From contig JAKZAN010000004.1 of NCBI GenBank assembly GCA_023053545.1, positions 1,426,001 through 1,490,000 of the forward strand: a DNA stretch of 64,000 nt, read 5' to 3'. The position numbers were made by a program, and so were the translations under genes. The notes below the pieces were generated by a model. That model saw only the letters and a list, made by a program, of their open reading frames with translations, did no database searches and was not told the DNA's origin. Shown here in pieces: positions 1-10,539 of the stretch (position 1 is its first letter; each line of letters begins with the position of its first letter). Source of the stretch: Lepidurus packardi. Taxonomy: Eukaryota > Arthropoda > Branchiopoda > Notostraca > Triopsidae.

Positions 1-444
1 GGTATTTCGACAACTTTACTGTGGCAGTCTGACGGACATCGACCAAGGAGTCAGCATCAATTGACTCTCCACTACGGGATTCAACCCTGGTCTTGATCGG
101 TTTTCGAATGTTCCCGCATCTGGTACGTCTGTATTCTTCGTCATCCATGTCGGAAAGCTCGTTGTGAGCCAGCGTGTACGTCTCGAGTCCAGCGGCTTGT
201 CTTGCATTGTGTTCCTCGATCAACTTGTTGCTCTTCGCGAAGTTCATGCGGGATTTGGCTTCATGCTCCTTGTTTTTGTAAATCTTTCCATGCTTCTCCT
301 GGAATTGAACAAGAAATGAAAAATTAGACTGCAATAAAACTTTAAGTTTTAGTTTGTTACTTTGTATTCCTTCCACGCTTTGTCGGTGTCAGCCAAAACT
401 GCCACGACTAAGCCAGCTAGTGCTAAGGCAAGTACAATCTTCAT
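1..444 (-). CDS. cathepsin L-like / I29 propeptide protein, 5' part
   Basis: This is the start of a secreted papain-family (C1A) protease or a stand-alone I29 inhibitor. Exon 1 is 444-361 (28 codons) and exon 2 runs from 298 off the window edge, joined by a 62-bp GT-AG intron. Residues 1-18 are a signal peptide (MKIVLALALAGLVVAVLA). The following segment has the I29 features: AWKEYKEKHGKIY, then an ERFNIN-like helix (E-x3-R-x2-F-x2-N-x3-I-x3-N) and an LAHNELSDM stretch equivalent to the GNFD region of cathepsin L propeptides. Such propeptides block the active site until processed in the lysosome or gut. The catalytic Cys, His and Asn lie outside the window. The stretch where mature cathepsin L normally begins with VDWR reads LVDVR here, so the Trp is missing; the enzyme may be divergent, or the protein may serve as an inhibitor only. 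The family call is firm; catalytic activity is unknown. Confidence 0.85.
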
Positions 445-509
445 GACTAGAGAGGTTCTTCACTTGTCGTTAAAGGTATAACGATGCCAGTTGGGATCTC
501 GTCATATCC

Positions 510-517
510 CTTTTATA
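510..517 (-). promoter_or_regulatory. TATA box of the I29/cathepsin-like gene
   Basis: TATAAAAG on the minus strand lies 66 bases before the ATG at 444. That would place transcription start near 480-487 and leave a short 5' UTR. A strong TATA box suits a highly expressed, regulated digestive or secretory gene. The start site itself is inferred. Confidence 0.6.
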
Positions 518-837
518 GTCATGTTCATGCTGTACATGTCCAATGCTGTGATCGCTTTATTTAATTTGATGCACCAGACAGTAAACAAAGAAATGCCGGT
601 ATTTTTTGTCTCTTAAGATACCTGACTAATTGTTATTTACTTCGTGCAGCTGCTCGGCCAACTGCGCACACACGAATACGTGCGTGTGTCTGTCTCCTTT
701 AATTTAATTCTAGTTCTATCTAATTTATTGTATTCTGTTGATTTCTATTTTTGCATATTTTAACTATTTTTTTAATTTTGTGTTGTCTTAAGACAATACA
801 AAATTACACAAATAATTAAACGGTTTCAGATCCCAGG

Positions 838-1078
838 CAGTGACGTAACGAGGGTGGGGCAGCCAGGACACGTGCCCTGGGCACCAACTTTTACGGGTGG
901 GTTGGCATTTTCATGGTACCTGATAAAAAAAAGAGTAGAAAAAGGATTCTTAAAAAAATCTTATGAGCTGAAAAATGGACTTGGATGAATGCGTGAAGTT
1001 ACCATGAATACCATATTTTTTAAGCGAGGCGCCTTTTTTTCATTTGCCCTGGGCGCCATTTAGCCTTGTTAGCCACTA
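838..1078. mobile_element. hAT-like non-autonomous DNA transposon
   Basis: The left end reads CAGTGACGTAACGAGGGTGG and is followed by ACGTGCCCTGGGCACC. The right part has TTTTTTTCATTTGCCCTGGGCGCC and ends ..TTGTTAGCCACTA, an imperfect inverted copy of the left end. This layout (CAGTGRCGTAAC termini and inner GCCC.GGGCGCC blocks) is typical of a widespread hAT group. The flanking 8-mers ATCCCAGG (830-837) and CTCCTAGG (1079-1086) match at 6 of 8 positions, consistent with an aged 8-bp target duplication. No transposase is present. Just outside, 1069-1115 contains a short duplication of a TTAGCC..CTACTCCTAGGCC unit. Confidence 0.65.
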
Positions 1079-1585
1079 CTCCTAGGCCACTATTTAGCCT
1101 CTACTCCTAGGCCAGATAACTGGATAGAGTTCCCAACGTTAATCGGCGTTGGATCATTCTAAAGGTTTTCCTTTTAATATAACCTTCTCTAATTGTATAC
1201 CTCTATTTGTGATTTGGCCTGTTAATTTAACATACTACACCTCCCAACGCACTACACCTCCTACCTTTATCTACACCCAATTTCCTACTCGCCTTCCCAA
1301 TTTCTTATTAAGTTTTATAGACTAAATCATGTAAGGTCATTCATAAATAAACAAGTTAGGCATCAGGATTTTAATCCTACACCCGCTATCTGAAAACGTC
1401 GAGTACTTTAAGTTACGTATAATGTTGTTGATCTGTTTTTAGTCAAAACTGTGCCATCTACCGGGCACATTATCGAGTATTTCTGACCATTTAATATTTC
1501 TGATTTTTTTTATAAAGGTTATTATTATTCTGAAATATACTTTCTATTGATCTTATTATTGGTAGAAAAAGGGAAAAAAACAAAA
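1079..1585. other. intergenic spacer before the LINE fragment
   Basis: AT-rich DNA without a supported gene. It contains the downstream flank of the LINE fragment (on the minus strand), with a short A/T-rich tail, and one arm (about 1409-1470) of a degenerate repeat whose other arm is at about 1859-1915. Confidence 0.5.
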
Positions 1586-1849
1586 TTACACCACTTCTAT
1601 TAGTTTAGTATCTTTAAGGTAGTCTACTAGACAGTTTCTTAACTTATATTGTCGTTCTGGTTCAATTTTCCCTAATCTTAATACATTTTCCATGTTAACT
1701 CCGATCTGTTCTACACTTCTCGATTTTTCTCTTTCGTGTCCATATGATGGGCAATACAGCAACCTGTGTTCCACTGTGTCTGTTTTTTCCCTACAGTTTT
1801 CACATATATCTGTGTCTTTAAGCTTAAATCTCTGCATCCACCAACCCAC
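1586..1849 (-). mobile_element. LINE reverse-transcriptase C-terminal fragment (zf-RVT)
   Basis: An 87-codon open frame contains a C-x2-C-x9-H-x4-C zinc-knuckle in the context ICENC..TVEHRLLYCPSY, followed by a helical tail. This is the signature of the C-terminal end of non-LTR retrotransposon ORF2 proteins (R1/Jockey/I-like elements). The endonuclease and polymerase parts are absent, so this is a 5'-truncated dead copy, the usual result of incomplete target-primed reverse transcription. The frame ends at a stop at 1586-1588, followed by a short A-rich tail. The clade cannot be fixed from this fragment. Confidence 0.75.
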
Positions 1850-1852
1850 CTT

Positions 1853-1927
1853 TGCATGAAGTTACGTGTACTTCTTGTCGTTTATAGTCGTTCCGCGCCA
1901 TCTAACGGGTGCATGAAGTTACGTGTA
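1853..1927 (+). repeat. 18-bp direct repeat beside the LINE fragment
   Basis: TGCATGAAGTTACGTGTA occurs exactly at 1853-1870 and 1910-1927. A related block, AAGTTACGT...GCCATCTA.CGGG, also lies at about 1409-1470 on the other side of the LINE fragment, so the LINE is bracketed by copies of one short repeat. Confidence 0.75.
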
Positions 1928-2159
1928 AGTTTGATGTTTAAGTTTGTGCAAAGCCTACACCTACAACTACAGATGGCGTCTTATTTTCTTCCTCTTCTTG
2001 TGATTTGCCCCGGCCCGGCTCGATTTGATTGTTTACTGGAAGTAAACTTCTGAACACTTTAGGTCACACGTGCTTAGTGAGATTAACGAGTCAAGAACTT
2101 CTTTTCCAGTGTTTCTCTGTCTTTTGCGTTTGTCATAATTAGAGTGAAATTAATTGAAA

Positions 2160-5100
2160 ATGTCAGTGCCTAACGAGTGTGAAATAATTGCCAATGAATT
2201 AATACGTGCAATAGAAACAACAATGAATCCTTATGCAGACAGTAAATCTCGCATGGAAGCCTACGTTTTGTGTGAAAACTTCAAAGAACAGTCTCCTTAT
2301 TGCCTTCAACTCGGCGTCAGTCTTTCCAGACTTCCTAACCCTCCTTTAATTCGACATTTTGGGATTCAGCTCCTGGAATATGCTATTAAATACAAGTGGA
2401 ATGACTTGAAGCTGGAAGAAAAAGTCTTCTTAAAAGTAACCATCCCTCATTATTAAACTTAAATGCCTGATTTGTATTCTCTATTTTGTCTCCAGGAAGC
2501 TACTTGGCATTTACTGTGCGGAGGAACGGAAGGATTATTGGTGGAAGGAGCTCATATAAAAGATGGTGTGGCGCGTCTGGTCGTGGAAATGGCGAAACGA
2601 GAATGGCCTCAACAATGGCCAGACTTTTTAGGCGAATTATTGGCCGTAGCTACATATCCCACACCAGACACTCGTGTCGAACTAGCTCTTCTAACTCTCC
2701 TCCGATTAGCTGAAGACGTAGCCGTCTTACAAGTAACCATATTTTATCTACATTTATTTTTGTAAAATCAAGTACTTAAAAGTCTTTATCTTTTCATTTT
2801 CGATACCCAAGAACTTGGAAAACAACCACCGAAGACGTGATCTCTATCAAGCCTTGACGTCCAATATGGGAACGTTATTTGATTTGTTTGTGCATCTTCT
2901 GGACACTCATACAACAGGCTATACCAATGCCACAGACGAAGCGTTAGCCATATGTCATTGCCGATTAGCCAATGTAACTTATCAAATTTTTGCCATTTTC
3001 TTCTAATTTGAAGTGCAACTGTTAAAATTTGGATACGTTTTTAACTTTAGACAGTGCTTGTGACCCTAACAGCCTTCGTGGATTGGGTTTCTATTCAACA
3101 TATCATGGCAAAAGACGGCCGTTTACTGGAAATGTTGTGTATCTTATTAGGCAATGAGAAATTGCGGACATCAGCCGCGGAAGCTTTGCTACAGGTACAA
3201 AATTAGCTTAAAATTAACGCGTAATACCAATTTTTTCCTCTTTTTCTAGATTAATATGTTGTAAACCCGTCTAAACTATGTAATTATGTTTAAGAAAATT
3301 AAAAATAACTGTTGATGTGTTTAAATGAATGATTACTCTAGAAAAGAAAATATTCTAGAAAAAGTGAAAAAAAGAAAAAATTATACAAAAGAAACTCCTA
3401 AATTTTTTTTTATAAAAATAGAAAATATTATAAAAAGTAGATATTACAAAAAAGGCAATGTTCTAAAAATAGAAAATATTCGAAAAAGAAACTATTCGAA
3501 AAAATAGAAAATTTTCTAAAAATGAAAATTTTCTTTAAAAAAAGAAAATATTATAGAAAAGAAAATGCGAAATTAAATTATGTTGAAAAACTAAAAAACG
3601 TCATTTTTTAAATTAACAGTTTTGAATTAATGGTGAACTCATAGTTTCAACTTTTAAAATTGACGTAAAACGAAATTTTCTGACTGGTCTAGGATACTTT
3701 TAATGTTATTTCTCCAATTCAACGTCTTTATGAACCTCGTTTGCGCATGTTTTTTTACTTTCTTAATTTTTTTTATTTTATTTTTTGCAGATTTTAAGCC
3801 GAAAAGGCCCCGGCAAAGAGAGAACGCCCTTATTGATCATGTTCAGTGAAGGAGCCATGAACGCTATGCTGTCAGCCGCGTTAGCCGTCTCTAATCAACC
3901 GTTGAACGACCTCAATTACACATTCCTCAAGCGTTTGTCTGAAGTACTGGTCGCCTTAGGATCCCAACTGTGCTCTTTATACGGCAAAGAGCACGTGACC
4001 AAGCCTCCCAACTTCCCTTTATACCTCCAAGCCCTATTAGCGCTTACTCGGCACCCGAGTCTGACCGTCAACCGCACCGCAGTGGGTCTCTGGTTCTCCT
4101 TTTTCCGCCACCCTTTAATTAGCGAGGATCCGGACTTGCTGATGGTCCTCGAAGCCTGGATTTCCACCGTGGCGAAGAAAGTGGTGAAAGTGGGCTCTCC
4201 TTTCAAGCAAGACGACGTCGAATCCGCGTATTCCCGCTTGGATTTCGATTGCGACGAAGACTTTGCCGCGTTTTTCAACAAATTCCGCACGGAACTCATT
4301 GAAACTATCCGTTGCGCCACTGTCATCGCCCCGAATACCATGTTCCAATGCTGTCAAGCATGGTTTCTCGCTCAGTTGGCCCAACCTCAAGAAATGGACG
4401 CATCCAGCAACCCTCATTCCAAGCTCGCCGCCCAATGGGACGCCTTAGCGCTCTTTATGGACTGCGTTTTCAGTCGAATCTACGCCATCAAAGAAGGACG
4501 GCCGGGCGTCGTCTTAGAAGACGGTCTGCGCCTCGTAGACTGCGCCTTAGTGTACAATTCCACCGATCCATTGGTCATGTCCGCGTTGTTGTCTTGCATC
4601 TCAGCCATGTTGGTCTTTGTCCAACGCTCACCGGATCGCCTGACGCCGGTACTCAACAAGATCTTTTCGGCATTGGTCTTCACCGTCCCGGGCCAGAAGA
4701 AGGAAAGCCGGAGTCGGATCGTCCAGAACGTCCGCCGCCATGCGTGTTCTTTGATGGTTAAGATCGGTTTGCAGTATCCGGCGTTGTTACTCCCCGTTTT
4801 TGGGGAGCTAAAGCAAACGGTCGATAATCTGTGTCTCGAGCCGGGTCAGCTGAGTCGCATGGAAAAGGTTACGCTCCAAGAGGCACTTTTACTAGTTTCG
4901 AATCAGTTCTGCGATTACAAACAACAAGGAGCGTTCATCCAGGAGGTCGTAGGTTCCTTCGTGGAGACGTGGAGCATGCCGTCCTTCTCCCAAGCGCTTG
5001 ATTCCACGGCGTCTTTCATGACGTTCGTAGGACTCGATAAACCGCCCGTCGAACCCAGTTCGGATGATATCAACGGCCAGAATCGGTCAGAACTCATTAT

Positions 5101-7953
5101 GGGTACGAATGTCTTCATCGCGGTCATAAAACGTTGCAAGTGTCCCCAAGATCCTGACGCGGCCGCTAGAGGGGGTTTCGTGTTGACAGGAAGCGTGAAT
5201 GAAAATGGCGGCCCCGTGCTGCGTCATCCAGCCGCGCCATATTTGATGCCGTTATTATTGCATTTTATGAAACTGATGCGGGTTTTGCATGGTCTGTGGC
5301 ATGTAGAGGCCAAAGAGAAGCTATCTCAGGGCTACGTGAAAGCCTACGATATGTTAGAGAACGAGAAACAGAATATCTTGGGTTCAGCCAGTAGTTTCGT
5401 AGCCCCGGGGGCTGACGGTCATTCCACATTCTTTTCTTGCGTCGCGAAGGTGCAAAGTCCGTTAGAAAGGATGCAGCAGTTTCTGGCACAATTACATTAC
5501 AATGCGTGCCATCTTCTTGGTGCGTTGGGGGAGAGTATTGGACGGGAATTTTATTCGGTGCCGAGCTTGGCAGCCCTGCTTTCGGGCAGTGTCATGCAAA
5601 GCTTGGATCTCGTACCAGATTACCGACTACGGTCGGTGCTCCGCGTGTTTCTGCGGCCATTCATCGAACATTGTCCCTTGGCGCAGGTCCAGGATGTGGC
5701 GTTACCTGTTCTGGGCCAGTTTTGTCCCTTCATGCTCAACTATTTGGGGCAGAAATGGTTGAATGTGACGCAGCAATGCGCGTTGTTGGACCCAGAAGAT
5801 GATAATAGGGATGTGCAGGAGGTTTTGGAAGATATGCTCATCCGGCAAGTTACGAAAGACTATTTGGATGTCCTGAAATCGGTGTTGTTTATCGGTGGAA
5901 GCTTGGTGACGGGAGTGGCAGTGCAGTTTAGTATGGACGGTGTTGATGCGGAGCGCGATGCCAGCGAGGAAATGCACCAGACTGTGGAGTGTCATGAAAG
6001 TATGAGCGAGCTCGGGAAGATGGCGTTGGCGACCGATGGTCTTTCTCAGGTTCTTATTGCGTGCATTTTGAGGTACAGAATTTGAAAAATTTTTCAGAAA
6101 TTACTTTATACGTAGTCCTAATTAACTCGAGTCATATTATTGATGTATGTATCCTATTAATTAACGTATATATTATTACTAGTTAACAATAATAGGGTTA
6201 TTAGTTAACAATGGATTAATTAATAATAATATAACCTATATACAATAACTGAGAAATTAAATGTTTTTAAATTAAATATTATTCAAAAAATATTAAAGGA
6301 ATTTTAATGCGTTTCTGGTTTAAAGGGCGTTGACATGGCCGGATACAATAGTCAATTCGAGAGCGTGTCTCCTGTGCGGACCAGTTTTGAGGCATTTGGC
6401 TCAATTAATGCCCACAGAGGGGCCTTTAAGTCCAGAAATGGCATCGTATTTCCTTACGAGCGTTCTGACGGGATTGCAAGTACTGGGACAGCACGAAGGC
6501 AACTTTTGCTCGTTAATTCATTTGGGGATGCAAGTTTATGACCTTTTGCGACCCCGTTTTCCAGGTTTGGTCGAGGTAAGACACGAGGTTAATTTCCGTT
6601 TAAATTATTCAATTTTTCGATTCATAGTTTTATTTTAAAGTTTGGTTTTAATTGCTTTAGAAGAAAATGAAGAGCTTGTTTGCTTTGCCTTAATTTGCTA
6701 TTTTTCCCAATAGGTTATGCTACAGATCCCTGGCTGCAATAAAGTGGAGTTGGAGAAACTAGATGAAAAAGTTTTGAGCAATGCACATAAACCGAGCAAG
6801 CAGGAGAAAGCTACGAAAGCTGATAAACTCAGGAAAGAATTGTTCCGAAAACTCTGTGGACCGGTAAATATAGAAAAAGCAACAAAAAAAATATTTCTTC
6901 GTAATTAATTTTGTCCTTATTTCATACTGTCACTCTAATTTTATTCGTAACATTCTTTGTACTTAATCTGACACCAAAAAAGGGTTAATGAGCGAAGCAA
7001 TATCATCAAACCGGAGTAACGTGACGAGCTACGGTTAGGAGCAAAATGTCTTCGGTAACTCTGCCAACAGTTCGTTATTGCACTTTTAAATAACTCTATT
7101 TTTGAAGTAAGCCGAAGTAAAGCTACGAGTCCCGGCTTGACCTAATGGAAAACATCGAAATCTTATAGTACTGCCCGATCCCAACTAAAGCTACCGACCT
7201 TTCGCATAAGGTCAGGCAGCGACTCGTAGCGTTATTCCGGGCCTGCCTTGACCGTTGTGCAGTCACTCAATAATGAATAATAAACGTTAGCGCCATTGAA
7301 TTGTTCCACTACCCGGGACTCCTAGCGCAACCCCGGCTTGGTCAAGTTTGCTATGGTCTTTGTTATGGGTGCATATGAACGCGCATTGCTTCTGCGCACG
7401 ATAACTTTAAAACCACGGACTCAATTTGCGTGTATTTTTAAAAAATCTACAGTAAGAATAACGTCTAAAGACTGACTTAGTAGTATCCAAAATTAGCAAT
7501 TTAACCTCTCTTGCGCGTAGGTGGAAAGCCTTAATTTAATTTGTCAAATTAGTGAAACTTTGCTACCCTACCCTTCGTATTAGCTATATTACAGTCAAGA
7601 AATTTTCAAAATATCTTCTTAAATTTTTACCAAAAACTGTTTTCTGCGTTCCGATGCTATTGCGCTATAGAAAAATACTATCGTAGCTAAACTATACGGG
7701 AACCTTTAATCTTTGCTTCGATGTTTCTGACCGGTTTTGATGTATGTTTCATGTACTTTAATACATGTATACTTACCTGTAGATTGTCGGACAGAGCGTT
7801 GGGCAGCTCTTCAAGAAACCTATCGAGTTACGAGATTTGCCTCGACTCGAACCAATTATACGTCGTCACAAACCCTCCCCTGTGGTAGACAGTGATTCTG
7901 ATGTGGGGTTGACAGCCCTATTTGGTACACCGGATCTTACAAATGTGCGTTAA
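2160..7953 (+). CDS. XPO5: exportin-5 (pre-miRNA nuclear export receptor)
   Basis: Karyopherin-beta receptor that carries pre-miRNA hairpins, with RanGTP, from nucleus to cytoplasm. Coding exons: 2160-2435, 2496-2732, 2812-2973, 3051-3194, 3791-6072, 6326-6575, 6714-6863, 7783-7953. All junctions are GT-AG and in frame, giving 1223 residues against about 1200 in animals. The N-terminal importin-beta-type repeat is followed by the Xpo1-type block (HIKDGVARLVVEMAKREWPQ at residues 110-129). The large exon encodes most of the exportin-5-specific HEAT solenoid, including SRLDFDCDEDF and NVRRHACSLMVK. The C-terminus has the conserved SDSDVGLTALFGTPDL. The ATG at 2160 has context GAAAATG and is the first Met before the conserved helix. 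The frame is intact, so this appears functional. Intron 4 holds an A-rich minisatellite and intron 7 a dispersed inverted repeat. Confidence 0.96.
3335..3570 (+). repeat. A-rich minisatellite in XPO5 intron 4
   Basis: About ten degenerate units of the type (T)AGAAAATATTCTAnAAA and GAAACTATTCGAAAA lie in tandem. Strand composition is strongly skewed to A. An open frame of 60 codons here is an artefact of the low complexity. Confidence 0.65.
6985..7350. repeat. dispersed inverted repeat in XPO5 intron 7
   Basis: Arms such as GTAAGCCGAAGTAAAGCTACGA..CCCGGCTTGACC (about 7107-7148) and GGTCAGGCAGCGACTCGTAGCGTTATTCCGGGCCTGCC (about 7210-7250) are reverse complements with mismatches. The same arm sequence occurs in a canoe intron at 38452-38953, marking a dispersed family, probably a foldback or MITE-type element. 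The 919-bp intron shows nothing else recognisable. Confidence 0.6.
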
Positions 7954-7965
7954 TTGTATTTTTGG

Positions 7966-7971
7966 AATAAA
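7966..7971 (+). terminator. XPO5 poly(A) signal
   Basis: AATAAA lies 12 bases after the XPO5 stop codon, implying a very short 3' UTR. That is consistent with the convergent gene ending only 235 bp away. Confidence 0.65.
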
Positions 7972-8187
7972 TGGACCAAAACTTGTTAATTAATTGGTTT
8001 AAATTAGAGCGGCCATAATCGAAGCACTTGATTTTTCTTTCACCGTGTTTTACATACATAAACTTAAAAAAACAAACTCGGGGGAAGACATTTATAGATA
8101 GCGTAAATACGTGAGATTACTCTCTTATTGCAATATTTTTTTCATTTTAGAATATAAGTAGTTTTGTTGTCGTTCATTATGAAGCTC

Positions 8188-8979
8188 TCAATTCTCGTTA
8201 TACATCCCGTCAATTAAAAAGTCAAGGCGTTTATATTGTCTTTGGTCCCAAACATTTCGAATCCTTCGAACGGACAACACACTCAACAGTGTGAGCAGTA
8301 TAAAGCCCACACATAGACCTACGATGAGACCAGTGTAGTTTACACCGTAGGATTCTCTATCTGTATCATTGCTGCCATTATCTTCACCTTCAAGGTGGCT
8401 TAATTCATCCACGGAAGCTGTAGGTTTCGTTTTGCTCATCGTAAGATTGGTATTCGACTGGAAGACGGTTTCACTTTTGGAAGGACTTGATGCAATGAAG
8501 GCTCCTTTCCGGGGTTTCGACGGTTCTTTCACTGGGGCCCCTTTTCGGGGTGAACTATTGCTCTTCTTGGTGCTATCGTCTTTCGCGAAGTAAATATCTT
8601 CGTTGTCGACGTCAACTGGAGCACCTTTACGGGGCAAGGAGCCTTTATCTACGTTTCCTCGTTCTTTGCCAACAACTTTGGCCAATTCTAGGTTTGCAGA
8701 AGGGTCCAAGGAAGAATCAGTGGCAGTGTTTATAAGACTTGAGTTTCCGTTTACGCCTTTGTTGGGTACTTTGTCATGGCTCGTGGCGGACTTGAACGCT
8801 TCTACGTCCATAAAGTCCACTTCTTTAGCTGTTCCATTTTTCGTGATAATGGCATTTAAGCGAGTGGAGTTTCGCGAAAGATTCAGCTCATTCAGCGAAC
8901 CTCCTTCCATGAAATGCGCAGGGGTAATGGAAGATAAACATAGAAGCGCTGGAAGACCATAGAAGACCACGGTATTCAT
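8188..8979 (-). CDS. single-pass type I membrane protein with PRKGAP repeats
   Basis: I do not recognise this gene. It is an uninterrupted frame of 263 codons. Residues 1-21 form a signal peptide. Residues 22-215 are a Ser/Asn/Lys/Asp-rich, probably disordered, luminal or extracellular part with several N-x-S/T sequons. A transmembrane helix spans about 216-237, and a 26-residue basic tail ends in LDFLIDGMYNEN. The motif PRKGAP(V) occurs at residues 116-122 and 144-150, with a variant PRKGAF at 156-161. The tail (VRRIRNVWDQRQYKRLDFLIDGMY) looks like the conserved part. Codon use resembles its neighbours, and the frame covers signal peptide to stop, so it is very likely real. It converges with XPO5 and is divergent from RPS10, with which it may share a promoter. 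Confidence 0.8.
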   Translation of the reverse strand: MNTVVFYGLPALLCLSSITPAHFMEGGSLNELNLSRNSTRLNAIITKNGTAKEVDFMDVEAFKSATSHDKVPNKGVNGNSSLINTATDSSLDPSANLELAKVVGKERGNVDKGSLPRKGAPVDVDNEDIYFAKDDSTKKSNSSPRKGAPVKEPSKPRKGAFIASSPSKSETVFQSNTNLTMSKTKPTASVDELSHLEGEDNGSNDTDRESYGVNYTGLIVGLCVGFILLTLLSVLSVRRIRNVWDQRQYKRLDFLIDGMYNEN

Positions 8980-9202
8980 TTTTTCTACAGTTATGAAGTC
9001 TTTCTGGACTCACATGCCTAGATAAATTAAATAATTAATATTAGTTTTAATGAAAATAAAGGAAGAATAAACTTAACTCTAACTGTGTCTGGAACGTCAA
9101 AGTTTTGTGTATTTGTTTTTACAGAAAAGATGTCTTGATTGGGTTGGGGCTTGCAGAAAGGAACACCAAGGGCGCTGCAGTGGGTTTGGCCGGTATTTGC
9201 CC

Positions 9203-9219
9203 TGACGTCACATGCTAAG
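9203..9219 (+). promoter_or_regulatory. CRE-type site in the RPS10 / membrane-protein divergent promoter
   Basis: The palindromic CRE TGACGTCA at 9203-9210 begins the 17-mer TGACGTCACATGCTAAG. It lies about 20-30 bp before the likely RPS10 start in a 258-bp stretch between the minus-strand ATG (8979) and the RPS10 leader. The same 17-mer, with one change, lies upstream of the scalloped coding region at 21682-21698. Confidence 0.5.
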
Positions 9220-9506
9220 GACGTCCTCCTTGTTTCGTGTGGCCTGCTCCGGCGGATTGTGTTTATCTAAAACATCAAGGTAAAATTCTTCATCTTGACT
9301 TATCTAATGCCATTTTCGTCATCTGTGGATATTTCTCTATTAATTACTACCCGATATATGCATATTTACTATTGCGGGCCTTATATTCCCAGTTTGGGAG
9401 TGTTATATTGTGTTTTTTGGAACGGTTGATCCAAGACAGTTTCTTTGGTGCTGAAAACAGTAAATTGACATTCTAATCCAGCCTGTGTTTCTTGTGTTTG
9501 TTACAG

Positions 9507-10508
9507 ATGTTGATGCCTAAGAAGAATCGTTCGGCTATCTATGAATACCTCTTCAAAGAGGGTGTTCTAGTGGCAATGAAGGACACACATGCTGCGAAGC
9601 ATCCCCAGATTGATGTTCCCAATCTGCATGTTATGAAGGCTTTACAGGTAAAATTCAGTTATAAACGCCTTATCCTAACCCATGAACTTCTGTGGCTACA
9701 TATTCCTACACTCACTGCCGATTTTAAAACGGAAAAGCCATCCTTGTTGATCCTTAACGAGTGTGTATACACTGTTCATTCATTAGAGCAAAGCCATGAT
9801 AGTAAATCACGCGAGCTTCACCAGAATCGTATATTCTTGGCCCTTAAGTTTAAGTTCCTCTTCATAAAAAGTTATCTAAAAGCTTAACAAGTAAAAGACG
9901 ACTTTAAATTATCCAGTTTGCTTGAATTTGTTTATAATAGTGTGCCTAATTAATATTTTCATCTGTGAACATATTGGTGAATATTCTAATCCGTTTGATT
10001 TGACAACTAATTTCTTTTCTTATTTTCTACCTAGTCCTTGAAGTCTCGTGGCTATGTAACGGAACAGTTTGCTTGGCGCCACTATTACTGGTACATTACC
10101 AATGAAGGCATCCAATACTTGCGGGATTACCTCCATCTCCCCTCCGAGGTAACTCTAGACAAAGGATATACATAGAAATGGTTTTAAATTAATAAAAACC
10201 CATCGTTTATTTATATAAAATGTAGATTGTTCCCGCTACTTTGAAGCCCAAGCGCCCAGAAGCTGCTCGTGCCCGTGTCGCGTCTACTCGTCCGGAAGTG
10301 TCGAAACTATCCGAAGACCGACAGGCGTACAGACGCACTACGGCTCCCGGAGCTGGTTCAGACAAGAAAGGTGATGTGGGTGCTGGAGCCACGCAAGTTG
10401 AATTCGTAAGTCTTATATAAAACCTAATCCTTTACTGTTGCGTTTTTTATTAATGCATTATCGTTGCAGAAAGGAGGATATGGTCGCGGTCGTGGAGCTG
10501 CTCCCTAA
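9507..10508 (+). CDS. RpS10: 40S ribosomal protein S10 (eS10)
   Basis: Component of the 40S subunit beak region. Coding exons are 9507-9647, 10035-10148, 10226-10405 and 10470-10508 (156 residues; usual length 150-165). The N-terminal S10/plectin winged-helix domain starts [20 protein letters not shown] and continues through [10 protein letters not shown] and [20 protein letters not shown]. The C-terminus is basic and Gly/Arg-rich, ending [11 protein letters not shown], as in eS10 proteins. The ATG is the second codon block after an acceptor (TTACAG at 9506), so the leader must be in a separate upstream exon. A plausible leader exon ends at 9279 with CAAG|gtaaaa and begins in the pyrimidine-rich stretch near 9225-9240, as in TOP-type ribosomal protein genes. 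The family is certain; the leader is inferred. Confidence 0.97.
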
Positions 10509-10529
10509 ATATGTTAAATCTCGGCGGAT

Positions 10530-10535
10530 AATAAA
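10530..10535 (+). terminator. RPS10 poly(A) signal
   Basis: AATAAA lies 22 bases after the stop codon, giving a very short 3' UTR as is usual for ribosomal protein genes. Confidence 0.8.
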
Positions 10536-10539
10536 CACC

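Noticed and set aside
3916-5995. Several open frames of 70-141 codons antisense to XPO5
   Set aside because: Shadows of the large XPO5 coding exon; no independent protein signature.
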